From Rhodamnia argentea (lineage: Eukaryota > Streptophyta > Magnoliopsida > Myrtales > Myrtaceae), in contig NC_063159.1 in the NCBI RefSeq assembly GCF_020921035.1, positions 22,203,782-22,267,781 of the forward strand: a stretch of 64,000 bases of DNA, written 5' to 3'. Below the pieces are notes generated by a model. It ran no database searches, was not told the DNA's origin, and was given only the letters and a program-made list of their open reading frames with translations. Shown one piece after another: positions 12,279 through 21,045 of the stretch; position 1 is the first letter of the stretch, and each line of letters begins with the position of its first letter. Position numbers and translations under genes: made by a program.

Positions 12279-12308
12279 TTTCTTTTCGTTCCCGGGAAGT
12301 ATAAAACC

Positions 12309-13109
12309 TTATGGTTGTTCCATGTAAATTTCTTCATTTAAATCTCCATTTAATAAAGCAGTTTTGACATCCATTTGATGAACACAAAGATCATAAATGG
12401 ATGCGAGAGCAAAAAGAATCCGAATAGATGTTATACGTGCTACGGGGGCATAAGTATCAAAATAATCTATTCCTTCTTTTTGTCTATATCCATTGGCCAC
12501 CAACCTAGCCTTAAAAGTTTGGACGGTACCATCAGAGTTATATTTTCTCCTGAAAACCCATTTACAACCAATAGGTTTAGATCCTTTTGGCAAATCGACT
12601 AATACCCAAGTATTATTAGACATAATTGAGTCCATTTCATCATCTATAGCTTCTTTCCAAAAAAAAGCATCTCTAGAAGACATAGCATCGCTAAAACATT
12701 TAGGATCACCTTCTAAATTAAATACTAAAGGGTATTTATTTACCACATTATTATCTCTATCTCTTTCAACAAGAAAAATATGAGTAATAAAGTCGGGACC
12801 TAAATCTTTCAATTTTCTTGGTCTTGTGCTTCTCCTTGGTTCAGTCATAATTTTCGAATCCTTTATTTCCTTTTCATGAGAATCTACTTGTATTTCTCTA
12901 GGCTTTGAATTATTATTCTCAATAATTTCAAAGTCCGTAGAATACTTATTCTCAAAAAACTCAACATCTCTTGATTCCACTATGACATTTGATTCTAAAT
13001 CAAGAAGCCTATAAGCTTTACTATTTTCAGCATATCCAAGGAAAACACTTTTAATTGCTCTAGGACCAAGCTTTGTTCTCTTAGGGTCTGGTACTCTATA
13101 ATAAGCCAA
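12309..13109 (-). pseudogene. copia-1 integrase C-terminus and reverse transcriptase N-terminal half
   Basis: 266 codons. Integrase C-terminal part with VFLGYAENSKAYRLLD, then the typical copia linker and RT start: WKEAIDDEMDSIMSNNTW, CKWVFRRKYNSDG, KARLVANGYRQKEGIDY, HQMDVKTALLNGDL and MEQP. A stop codon ends the frame right after MEQP, where functional copia proteins continue with a Gly. Same frame as the segments on either side. Confidence 0.9.
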
Positions 13110-13115
13110 GCACCC

Positions 13116-14081
13116 TCACACTTTAAAATATGACAAGTTTGGCTTTCTACCTTTCCACAAGTCATATGGACTTATGTTAGTCTTCTTGGAGGGTATTCTA
13201 TTATGAATATGACATGCAGTAAGTAATGCTTCACCCCATAAATTAATTGGTATCTTTGAGTTAGAAAGCATACAATTAATCATTTCTCCAAGAGATCTAT
13301 TTTTCCTTTCAGCCAAACCATTCTGCTGTGGAGTGTATGGTGCTGAAGTTTGATGAATAATACCATGTTCTTCACAAAATGATGAAAATTCATTCAAGAA
13401 ATATTCACCACCTCTATCCGAACGTAGAACTTTAATTTTCATTTCCAATTAATTTTCTACTTCAACCTTATATTTCTTAAACACGATAAATGCTTCATCT
13501 TTAGATCTTAAGAGATAAACGTACAAATACCTACTACAGTCATCCACAAAGGTAATAAAATACCTTTTACCACCACGAGTTAACATTCCATTGAATTCGC
13601 ATATATCGCTATGCACCAAATCTAACAAATTCGAATTCCTACTTGTACTCGGAAAAGGTCTCTTCGTTAATTTAGACTCAGCACAAATTTCACATTTATC
13701 TAATTCTCCATTAAAATTGATGAAGTCTAATTTTTTCATATTCTTTAAATATCGAAAATTTAAATGCGCTAATCTACTATGCCATAAAATTGAAGAGTCA
13801 ATAGTATAAACAGAAGATTCAATCTTATTATTGATACTTAGTTGATACATGCCATCATTGGCATAACCCTTTCCCACAAATATTCCATTTTTCGACAAGA
13901 TAACCTTGTCGGATTCAAACAGATACCGAAATCCCCTTTTAAATAACAAATCAACAGAAATTAAATTCTTCCTAATCTCGGGTACATACAATACATTCAG
14001 AAGGGTAACTTTCTTTCCCGAAGTGAAGTCTAACTCCACGAAGCCTTGGCCTTCGATTTTTGCAACACTGGTGTTTGCCAT
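13116..14081 (-). pseudogene. copia-1 GAG-pre-integrase and integrase core
   Basis: Two pieces in one frame, split by a stop at 13449. The upstream piece has LWHSRLAHLNFRYLKNM and CEICAESK, the HHCC zinc region of integrase, then HSDICEF with the first catalytic Asp and YFITFVDDCSRY. The downstream piece has RSDRGGEY (second Asp) and YTPQQNGLAERKNR with the catalytic Glu. The D,D,E triad is therefore preserved in translation although the frame is broken. Confidence 0.9.
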
Positions 14082-14089
14082 TTGGACCT

Positions 14090-14548
14090 CTCAATAGTTA
14101 ATGTCAACAACCTCTTGAAAGTTCTTGATCATGGACTTATCCTTGCACACGTGGATTGTTGCTCCGGAATCCAACCACCAACCCGATTGAGCAAGTACCG
14201 TTGATTTCGAATCGTGGCCACAATACCATCAAATTTCTCAGAAATTTCCAAGTTTGAAAACTTATGTGTAACCATGGCCACATAGTTTTCTTCAACAGCA
14301 TTGGTATCCGCCTTCACAATTGGCATTGGTGTATTCTTCTCCTTGGAAGTATTGTTCTTGCGATGCCTACAGTCCCTTGCAAAATGGCCCACTTTGCCGC
14401 AAACGAAACAGCCTCCTTTCTTTTTCTTTTGTGCCTTCTTAAAATTCTTCTCTCTCTTGCGTTTCGGGTTCGGGTTATTTTTGGACTGAAATCCATTACC
14501 CGTCAGGACATTCACTTTAGTCTCGTATAGTCCAGAATTTTCACACAA
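14090..14548 (-). pseudogene. copia-1 gag zinc knuckle and protease start
   Basis: Contains CFVCGKVGHFARDC, a complete CX2CX4HX4C nucleic-acid-binding knuckle, after a Lys-rich stretch. Downstream, in a different frame, WWLDSGAT gives the aspartic-protease active site, followed by an in-frame TGA near 14097. The frame change lies between the knuckle and the protease. Confidence 0.85.
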
Positions 14549-14578
14549 GCGTGACTCTTCTTCAATGCGAAGATGTTT

Positions 14579-15184
14579 CTAGAGTTGAACCAAAGTTATG
14601 TCCTCTGTCTTGTGCATAAGCCTTTTCCCATAGTCCTTCCAACTTGAAGGCAATTTAGCAATGATTGCTCCAACTTGAAATGCTTCTGGTATGTCGATTT
14701 TGAGAGCACGAATTTTGTTCACTAGAACTTGTAGTTCATGGACTTGCTCCGGAAGGGGTTTAGCATCAATAAATTTGAAATCGAAATATTTAGCAATCGG
14801 ATATTTGTTAGTACCTTGTTCCTCTGCTTTGTACTTGAATTCGAGTGCATTCCATATTTCCCTAGCCGACTTCATTTCTGTGAACAAGTCATATAATCGA
14901 TCGGACAGCGTATTGAGAATGTGCCCGCGACAAAGTAGTTCGTCTTCATCACGTTTCTTCTTTGCCTTATTCACCCTCTCAATTTCTTCAGCATTTGGTT
15001 CTTGCCCTTCGGTGGTAGGAACAAGATCTTCAATAGGCGCCAAATTCGGGTCCAGAATATATGATATCTTCAAAGCCGTAAGCAGAAACATTACTTTGTC
15101 CTTCCAACGTGAGAGGTTGTTGCCGTCGAACCGATCTAACTTGACCATATCCTGATTCATCACTTTGATGGTTTCCGACTCCAT
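14579..15184 (-). pseudogene. copia-1 gag (capsid-like) N-terminal part
   Basis: Begins at the ATG at 15184, 28 bp inside the 5' LTR, and runs about 201 codons to a TAG. Contains RFDGNNLSRWKDKVMFLLTALK and EIWNALEFKYKAEEQGTNKY, typical of the copia gag domain, and QVHELQVLVNKIRALKIDIP. Homologous to the gag fragment of copia-2 at 23971-24642. Confidence 0.88.
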
Positions 15185-15194
15185 TGTTGTGCGA

Positions 15195-15209
15195 AAATTG
15201 ATCCTAAAA
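15195..15209 (-). promoter_or_regulatory. Candidate primer-binding site complementary to own LTR
   Basis: Located two bases inside the 5' LTR, exactly where a primer-binding site belongs. On the minus strand it reads TTTTAGGATCAATTT. It has no TGG start and no similarity to the initiator-Met site seen in copia-3. It is a perfect 15-bp inverted copy of 15278-15292 in the LTR, with 68 bases between. The relative at 24627-24639 shows the same arrangement with compensatory changes. Confidence 0.6.
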
Positions 15210-15211
15210 AT

Positions 15212-16105
15212 TGTTGGAAAAAAATTAATGGAAGGGAGTAACAATGTGGTCGGATTTTGAGACGTGTAATCACTCTCTTTTAGGATCAATTTGCCCCACA
15301 AAGTTGCTACGGGTTTCTGGCAAATTCCCTTAAGGATACAACAAAGTCGCGATGAGATTCTTGGATAGCAATTCCAGTAAATCTCCTAAAACACTCTACG
15401 AAACAATGAAGATTGGTTGTCTCTCTTTTGAAGGAAAATGAAAGAAATAAAAAGTTGACTCGGAAATTGAACAGAATTGTCCTTTATATAACACTAATAG
15501 AACACACCTCTTGGTGTCCAAAGCGCCCATGTACGAATACACCTATTCATATCCGAAACATCGCACTTATTCATATCCGAAACATCGCACCAATTCATCT
15601 CCAAAACATTACAATTCGGACATGACTGTTCGTGAGTGATAACAATCATTCAGACACAACCGTTCGTAAGTGACAACCGCCATTCGGACACAACTGTTCA
15701 TGTCTGAACAATCATAATTAATAATATAGAATATAAATATTAAAAGAATTGATTTCGAAAGGAAAAGTAATAATAATAATTAAGGTTTATTCGAAAGGAA
15801 AAGTAATAATAATAATTAAGAGAATTGATTTCAAAAGGAAAAGTAATAATAATAATTAAGGTTTATTTGAAAGGAAAAGTAATAATAATAATTAAGGTTT
15901 ATTTCCGTCCACAGCGCGCCAAGTGCTAAGTGCATCTAATAATCGCGCACCCGCACGCGGGTATAGTGGGGTCTAGCCCACTTGCCCATTTCTTTATTCT
16001 GAAAGACCATTGTGACCTTCTAACTAATAAAGAGACTTGCACTCTTCTTTCTATCCTATGTGGGATTGAAAAGGCAACTTTTGTTTTAACAAACAAACTT
16101 CAACA
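15212..16105 (-). repeat. copia-1 upstream (5') LTR with internal expansion
   Basis: 894 bp, 93 bp longer than its partner. The extra length lies at about 15750-15900, where a ~40-bp unit containing GGAAAAGTAATAATAATAAT is present four times against once in the other LTR. A TATA motif (TATATAAAGG, minus strand, 15481-15490) would place transcription start near 15455. Confidence 0.92.
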
Positions 16106-16769
16106 TTAGGTTGACCCGTCAATAATCCATACACATCGGCTGATTCTTGTTCACCTTGTTTTATAGCCCCAAGGAAAAAGATACCCTGAATCCCGAGTAG
16201 AAATTCTATTTGTGATCCGAATCTATACCAACGTAGTACCCACAAAAAAAAAATAAAACAAACTTTATTTTTCCCTCTTGAAGAAAACAAACAAGATCTT
16301 CACATGGCTCGATCACTCGCTGACGGTTTGTTTCGACGACAAGTAGAAGCTGTCGAGGAACGAGGCACCATCGGAAAGCGATAAGTTGCCGCCGCTTAGG
16401 GCACAATGTGGATTCAAGGGTAATGCGGGGTTGCAAGACATTTGAGTGTTCGAGTGAGTGTAACTTTGCAACTCTCTAATGATTAGTGGTTTACTTGCCG
16501 CTTGGTCTCTCGGTGAAATAGGTGCTGATGTTCGGATTCAACCATGTAAATCTTTCGTGTTTTTTTATTTTCCTCGTCAATCTTGTCATGTAATTCGTTC
16601 ACTCGCATTTGATTTAAATTGCAAAATCCATTAACTTCCACAGTTTTTTTCGCAGCAGGTGGCGTTTGGGTAAAGTAAAAGACTACGAACTATAACACTG
16701 GGTTGGTTTGGTTGAATGAAGTTCTCTTTCCTCTTTCCTGGTGTCGTGGTGCAAGTGAGGGAAGAAGAC

Positions 16770-16770
<1 letters not shown>
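16106..16770. repeat. S block, copy 1, right part
   Basis: Continuation of the S block beyond copia-1, matching about 31977-32640 and 48341-49005. It carries a stretch near 16430-16640 ('gagtgtaactttgcaactctc', 'catgtaaatctttcgtg', 'gcaaaatccattaacttcc') laid out like the end of a plant copia LTR and comparable with the end of the solo LTR at 25947-26757. It is probably an old LTR remnant shared by all three units. Confidence 0.7.

Positions 16771-16809
<39 letters not shown>
16771..16809. repeat. (GA)n microsatellite, unit 1
   Basis: About 19 GA units. The same position in unit 2 (32644-32681) is interrupted by C (gagagacagagaca), and in unit 3 it is a pure tract of about 15 units (49009-49039). 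Confidence 0.9.
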
Positions 16810-16812
<3 letters not shown>

Positions 16813-17450
16813 TAAGGAGGAGGAAGAAGACGAAATAGAGGGGGGCAGGGAGAAACAGAGTACTAGGAGGAGGAAGAAGACGAAATAGAGGGGGCAGGGA
16901 GAAACAGAGTACTATGGAGTAGGGGTGAGCAAAAAAGACCGCCCGGACCCGATCCGATGGTCCGGTTCCCGGTTCCTAAAATTGGAACCGGTGACACAGC
17001 GGTCCGATTCCAGGGCCCAGGACCGGACTGGTCCTTTTTTTAAAAATTTTTTTTTAAAACAAACCTAACGTTTACTTGTTGTTTAGGTTTAGGTCATTTA
17101 GGGTTCGATCCAGAATTGTCAATCGAAGAGGCCTTGACTTCGCCGAGCTCGTGGTACACCGACCCTTGTTTCCTCGACCTTGAGCTCGATTGCATCTTCT
17201 ATCAAAGTGTGTATCCATTTTTCGGAAACGCGGACCGGAAATCCTTAGAACCACCCGGGAACCGGACCGGACCAACGGTCCGGTCCGGTTCCCGGTTCCG
17301 AGGTCGGCCGGTCCGGTTCGCGGTTCCGAAAAGTGGGAATCGGGACCACCGGTCTGGTTCCCCATTTTTTATGGGAACCGGACCGGATCGGGAACCACTC
17401 ACCCCTACTTTGGAGGATGAAGAAGACGAAATAGAGGGGGCAGGGCTGTA
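16810..17450. repeat. ~50-bp minisatellite upstream of A1, split by a MITE
   Basis: Units of the type GTACTATGGAGGAGGAAGAA followed by GACGAAATAGAGGGGGCAGG and GAGAAACAGA. Three units are present here, the last split by the hAT-type insertion. Unit 2 has two (32682-32790) and unit 3 has seven, two of them shortened (49040-49355). It lies about 1.1-1.8 kb upstream of the type-A start codons. Confidence 0.85.
16920..17407. mobile_element. hAT-type MITE, CCGGTT-rich
   Basis: 488 bp with terminal inverted repeats TAGGGGTGAG / CTCACCCCTA and an 8-bp target duplication ctatggag / ctttggag (one mismatch) at 16912-16919 and 17408-17415. TIR sequence and duplication length fit the hAT superfamily. 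The interior is made of GGTTCC/CCGGTC palindromic runs. Units 2 and 3 hold the uninterrupted target within the minisatellite. Confidence 0.88.
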
Positions 17451-17529
17451 CAGGGACCGGGAAATATTTCGTGAGATCCTCCGAAATCTTGTTGGGCTCA
17501 CCTATATTTATTTTTCAAAATCATAATGA

Positions 17530-18587
17530 TTATGGCAAGACATCATTCTTTTTATTTTTATTTTTTTTAGGAAGATGACTTTTGGGGTCAAATTACCATA
17601 GTGGCCATGGCAGAAAGTTTCTAAATCCCATGCAACTAAACATATATATTTAATACACAACATGTCCTAATATGTTGGAATCTTTTATTTTTGATAAATG
17701 ACATCTCGACGTGTTACGTGTCGATACCGATACTATTTGATAATAGAATGAACCAAACAAGAAAACCCAAATGCTTTTCCTTATCTTCTACTGACCAACC
17801 GCAATTTCAGTGGCCAAATGGCAGCTGCAACGACCAAAAGGAACCACTCATTATATGTCCCGTGAAGTGGTCTTCAAGGAGAAATGTTTTGGGATTTCTT
17901 TCCTCACATTGTTGGTCAAGAAGTTCCGATCTACTTGGACGACTCTGTCACCCATCCGCCGTCCGAAATCTTTCGGATCCATCTATATCCTTCGATCGGT
18001 CGGTTTTCGTTAATGGATTCAAACTCGAGACATATATTATAATATTGCCATTATTATAAACAGGCGGCGCCAATGACGATTCATGAGTGAGAGGGACTGG
18101 TCACATATCCTTATTTTACCTGCGGTCCCTAACTTTAATAGTGTAGATTCATAACAACCACCTATTGAATCGGTCGGGTTTAGCTTCCATATAGCAAAGA
18201 AAACACAAACATCCATGAACGACAAGAGATCCAGCGTCAAATGACCTCTTTGCTTTTACTGTAGTTATTCAAAATATGCAAAGTTTATAAATCTCGGATT
18301 CTACCAAAATAATTATGTCCTTTTCAATCGTAAATCTGTAGCTTTCCAAGTTGTGAATCATGCCAACTCCTGTTACTCGTTGCAAAGGGACAAATGGCCC
18401 GATTGATAGCAGAATTTTGAGGGCTAACGACGACAAAAAAAAACAAGGTTAGGGGACCGAGCGAAAGCGATGGTAGTGATCTAGAGAAAGCAGAAAGAAA
18501 TGCAAAAGGACCTCTCCAATGGCCATTATGAACTAGAAGAAGTTAGACGAACATATACCTCATTAGATTCAAAGAGGCAAGCCTGCC
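17530..18587 (+). promoter_or_regulatory. Upstream region of A1, conserved in A2 and A3
   Basis: About 1 kb that aligns with 33571-34534 (A2) and 49505-50484 (A3). A TATA-like TTATAAATC sits at about 18286-18294, roughly 300 bp before the start codon (34238 and 50189 in the others). I see no other clear core-promoter element. If this TATA is used, the leader contains upstream ATGs, including one at 18500. Confidence 0.5.
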
Positions 18588-18724
18588 ATGGATTACCTAG
18601 TCTTGCTTTTGTGCCTTCACTTACTGTGGGGCTTGATCCAAGCTCTCTCTTTCGTTGGGACGAGAGTCCAAACGGCTCCCTCCAACCTCCCGCCCGGTCC
18701 GCGGCCTCTTCCGCTCATCGGTGA
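18500..18724 (+). other. Upstream ORF overlapping the A1 start (74 codons)
   Basis: An ATG in AAGAAATGC context, 88 bases before the P450 ATG and in a different frame, opens a 74-codon frame that ends inside the P450 coding region. Equivalent frames of identical length occur at 34447-34671 (A2) and 50397-50621 (A3). The same AAATGCAAGAGGACC leader precedes the relic C copies. Whether it is transcribed in the leader is unknown. Confidence 0.4.
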
Positions 18725-20409
18725 CCTCCTCGAACTCGGAAAGCTTCCCCACAAGTCTCTTGCCAGGCTTGCCCGCACTTACGGCCCCATAATGAAACTT
18801 CAGCTCGGCTTCATAACCACTGTTGTCATTTCTTCTCCAGCACTCGCCAAAGAAATCCTCCGAACCCACGATGCCATCTTCGTGAGTCGAACGATTCCGG
18901 ACACCATCACGGCCCACAACCACGATCAACTCGGCTTGCCCTGGATGCCCATTTCGCCTCTCTTTCGAAAGCTTAGAAAAATGTACAACTCCCATCTATT
19001 GTCCAATACGAAACTTGATTCCAACCAGCAACTTCGCAGCATGAAAGTTGAAGAACTTGTCTGCTACGTTCGGAGATGTGCGCACAGTGGCGATGCCATA
19101 GACATTGGCGAGGCTGCTTTTAGGACTAGCCTCAACTCTCTGTCGAACACGGTTTTCTCACTGGACATGACTTGCCCTTCAAATTCAGCTAAAGAGTTGA
19201 AGGAGCTGGTGTGGCAAATCATGGCCGAGGTTGGAAAGCCAAACCTTGCAGATTACTTTCGTGTGCTGAAGAAGATTGATCCACAGGGCTTGAAGCGCCG
19301 GACGGAATTGTGTTTTGGCGAGATGTTCGATATCTTCGATGTCCTCATCAAGAAACGGTGGCAGCTGAGGATGCAGTCCGGTTCAGTTACTAGCAACGAT
19401 GTCTTGGATGCTCTTCTTGATGTAGTGGAAGAGAAGAGTGAGGACATGGACATCTCTCTAGTCAAGCATCTGCTTCTGGTATTCAATCTTCTCTTTGTTT
19501 GTCACTACCTTATTTGTCGAACAATATTTTCATTCACCTGTCGTCGTTGTCGTCATTGGACCAAAAAATACTAGGGAAAAACACCGTTGCGGCGCACGAT
19601 GATCTTATTGTTATAATTTTTCGTACAATTTATAAGTTTGATTCACTCAGCATAAATAGAACAACCTTATGGAATCAAGGTTATTGATCTATTTCACTTT
19701 GTTTGTACTTGGTTTCACTTATTTTGCTGCAAACGATGAATCTAAATCTTCCCATCGTAAGTACTTATCATGCTCTGCTGTCCGTTGCAAATGATGACCA
19801 CAGGACTTCTTTGTTGCCGGTACCGAAACCACTTCAAGTACTCTAGAGTGGGCAATGGCGGAGCTACTTTGCAACTCGGAGAAGCTATCAAAAGCCCAAT
19901 CCGAGCTCCATGAAGTCATCGGCAAAGGCAACCGGATGGAGGAAGTCGATATCCCTCGCTTACCATACTTACAGGCTATCGTAAAAGAAACTTTTCGACT
20001 TCACCCACCGTTTCCACTCCTCCTCCCACGCAAGTCTGAAGCCGATACACAAATAGGCGGTTTCACCATTCCAAAGGGTGCACAAGTTCTTATCAATGCG
20101 TGGGCTATAGGAAGAGATCCTAGCATTTGGGTCAATCCAAATGAATTTGTGCCGGAGAGGTTCCTAGGATCCGATATAGATCTCCGGGGAAGTATTTTTG
20201 AGCTTGTACCATTTGGCGGTGGCAGGCGAAGTTGTCCAGGATTGCCGTTGGCCACGAGAATGTTACATCTGATGCTGGGTTCGCTCGTTAACGCATTTAA
20301 TTGGAGGCTCGAAGACGGTGTCACACCAGAAACTATGAACATGGAAGACAAGTTCGGGATCAGCGTGCAGAGAGCTCGGCCTCTGAAAGTCGTGGCCTTA
20401 CCAGCGTAA
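18588..20409 (+). CDS. Cytochrome P450, CYP76-type, type A copy 1 (A1)
   Basis: Heme-thiolate monooxygenase predicted to be ER-anchored and to use NADPH-P450 reductase. The family is known for oxidising monoterpenols, other terpenoids and some xenobiotics; this substrate is unknown. Exon 1 is 18588-19478 and exon 2 19804-20409, with a 325-bp phase-0 GT/AG intron at the position usual for CYP76/CYP71-clan genes. 498 residues. N-terminal membrane anchor at 1-20, Pro-rich hinge PPGPRPLP at 35-42, I-helix AGTETT at 302-307, ETFR (ExxR) at 359-362, PERF at 414-417, and heme loop FGGGRRSCPG with Cys441. The C-helix WxxxR is FxxxR (F126, R130). Arg225 replaces a Pro found in the other five copies. 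The start is chosen by the membrane anchor and agreement with all copies. Confidence 0.93.
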
Positions 20410-20759
20410 ACTGCGGAAAGATTTAAGTTATGGAACATGCACTAATGAGACCCCTCGTTTGAACACATTCGGAACATGTGTTGTGTTGTTAATTGGATGA
20501 CATCATTCCCAATCCATGGAACGAATCAGCCCCCACTTGCCCGGAAAAAGACATAAGAGAAGGGTCTGCGGTCCTTGGCTTCAATAATGCAGGTTCATAG
20601 CAACCGCTCAATTTCTGGTGGACAGTAAAAAGAGATGACAACTTGGCCATAATTTATCTATGTCAGAGTAATTAAATATTAAATTACGTATTCATCTAAC
20701 AATTTAATAGTGATATCACAAAATTTCACATAGTATCAGAACAGGAGGTCATGAATTGA

Positions 20760-21045
20760 AAGAAAAAAGAAATGCAAGAGGACCACCACAATGGCCTCCA
20801 TATGATAGAAAAAATAGAGGAACATGCACCTTTGCAGATTTAGAAAGAGGCAAGCCTCACAAATCATAAGCGCAGGGACATGGATTTCTTAGCAATGATC
20901 TTTTGCCTTTACCTTCTCTGGGGCATTGTTGCAAGTTCTCTTTCATTGCAAAGAGAGGCAAAAGGTCACCCTCCAACCTCCCACCAGTTCACACCCTCTT
21001 TCGGTAATGGCGACCTCCTAGAACTTGGAAACCTTTCCTAACCTT
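20760..21045 (+). pseudogene. P450 relic C1: leader and first ~55 codons only
   Basis: The ATG at 20880 begins MDFLAMIFCLYLLWGIVASS, clearly the membrane anchor of the same P450 family. It is followed by out-of-frame remains of the Pro-rich hinge ('cctccaacctcccacc') and of 'gacctcctagaacttgg'. The 120 bp before the ATG match the leader of the A genes. Homology stops at about 21045 and no further exon follows. Copies lie in unit 2 (36690-36893) and unit 3 (52640-52942). Confidence 0.85.

Larger units (their letters stand above)
9782..16105 (-). mobile_element. copia-1: Ty1/copia LTR retrotransposon, degenerate
   Basis: Two LTRs (9782-10582 and 15212-16105), both TGTTG...CAACA, flank a minus-strand interior with gag, CCHC zinc knuckle, protease, integrase, reverse transcriptase and RNase H in copia order. 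A polypurine tract AAAGTGGGAGAT abuts the downstream LTR at 10583-10594. No tRNA-type primer site TGG... follows the upstream LTR; instead a self-complementary segment is found (15195-15209). Several in-frame stops and one frame change make it non-autonomous today. Compared with the empty sites in units 2 and 3 there is no target duplication, and four bases (CTCT) of the target are missing. Confidence 0.93.

Noticed and set aside
18621..18995. Long antisense frames inside all P450 exons (also 27300-27743, 28258-28760 and equivalents)
   Set aside because: Shadows of the GC-rich P450 coding sequence; they repeat wherever the P450 exons occur and have no support of their own.
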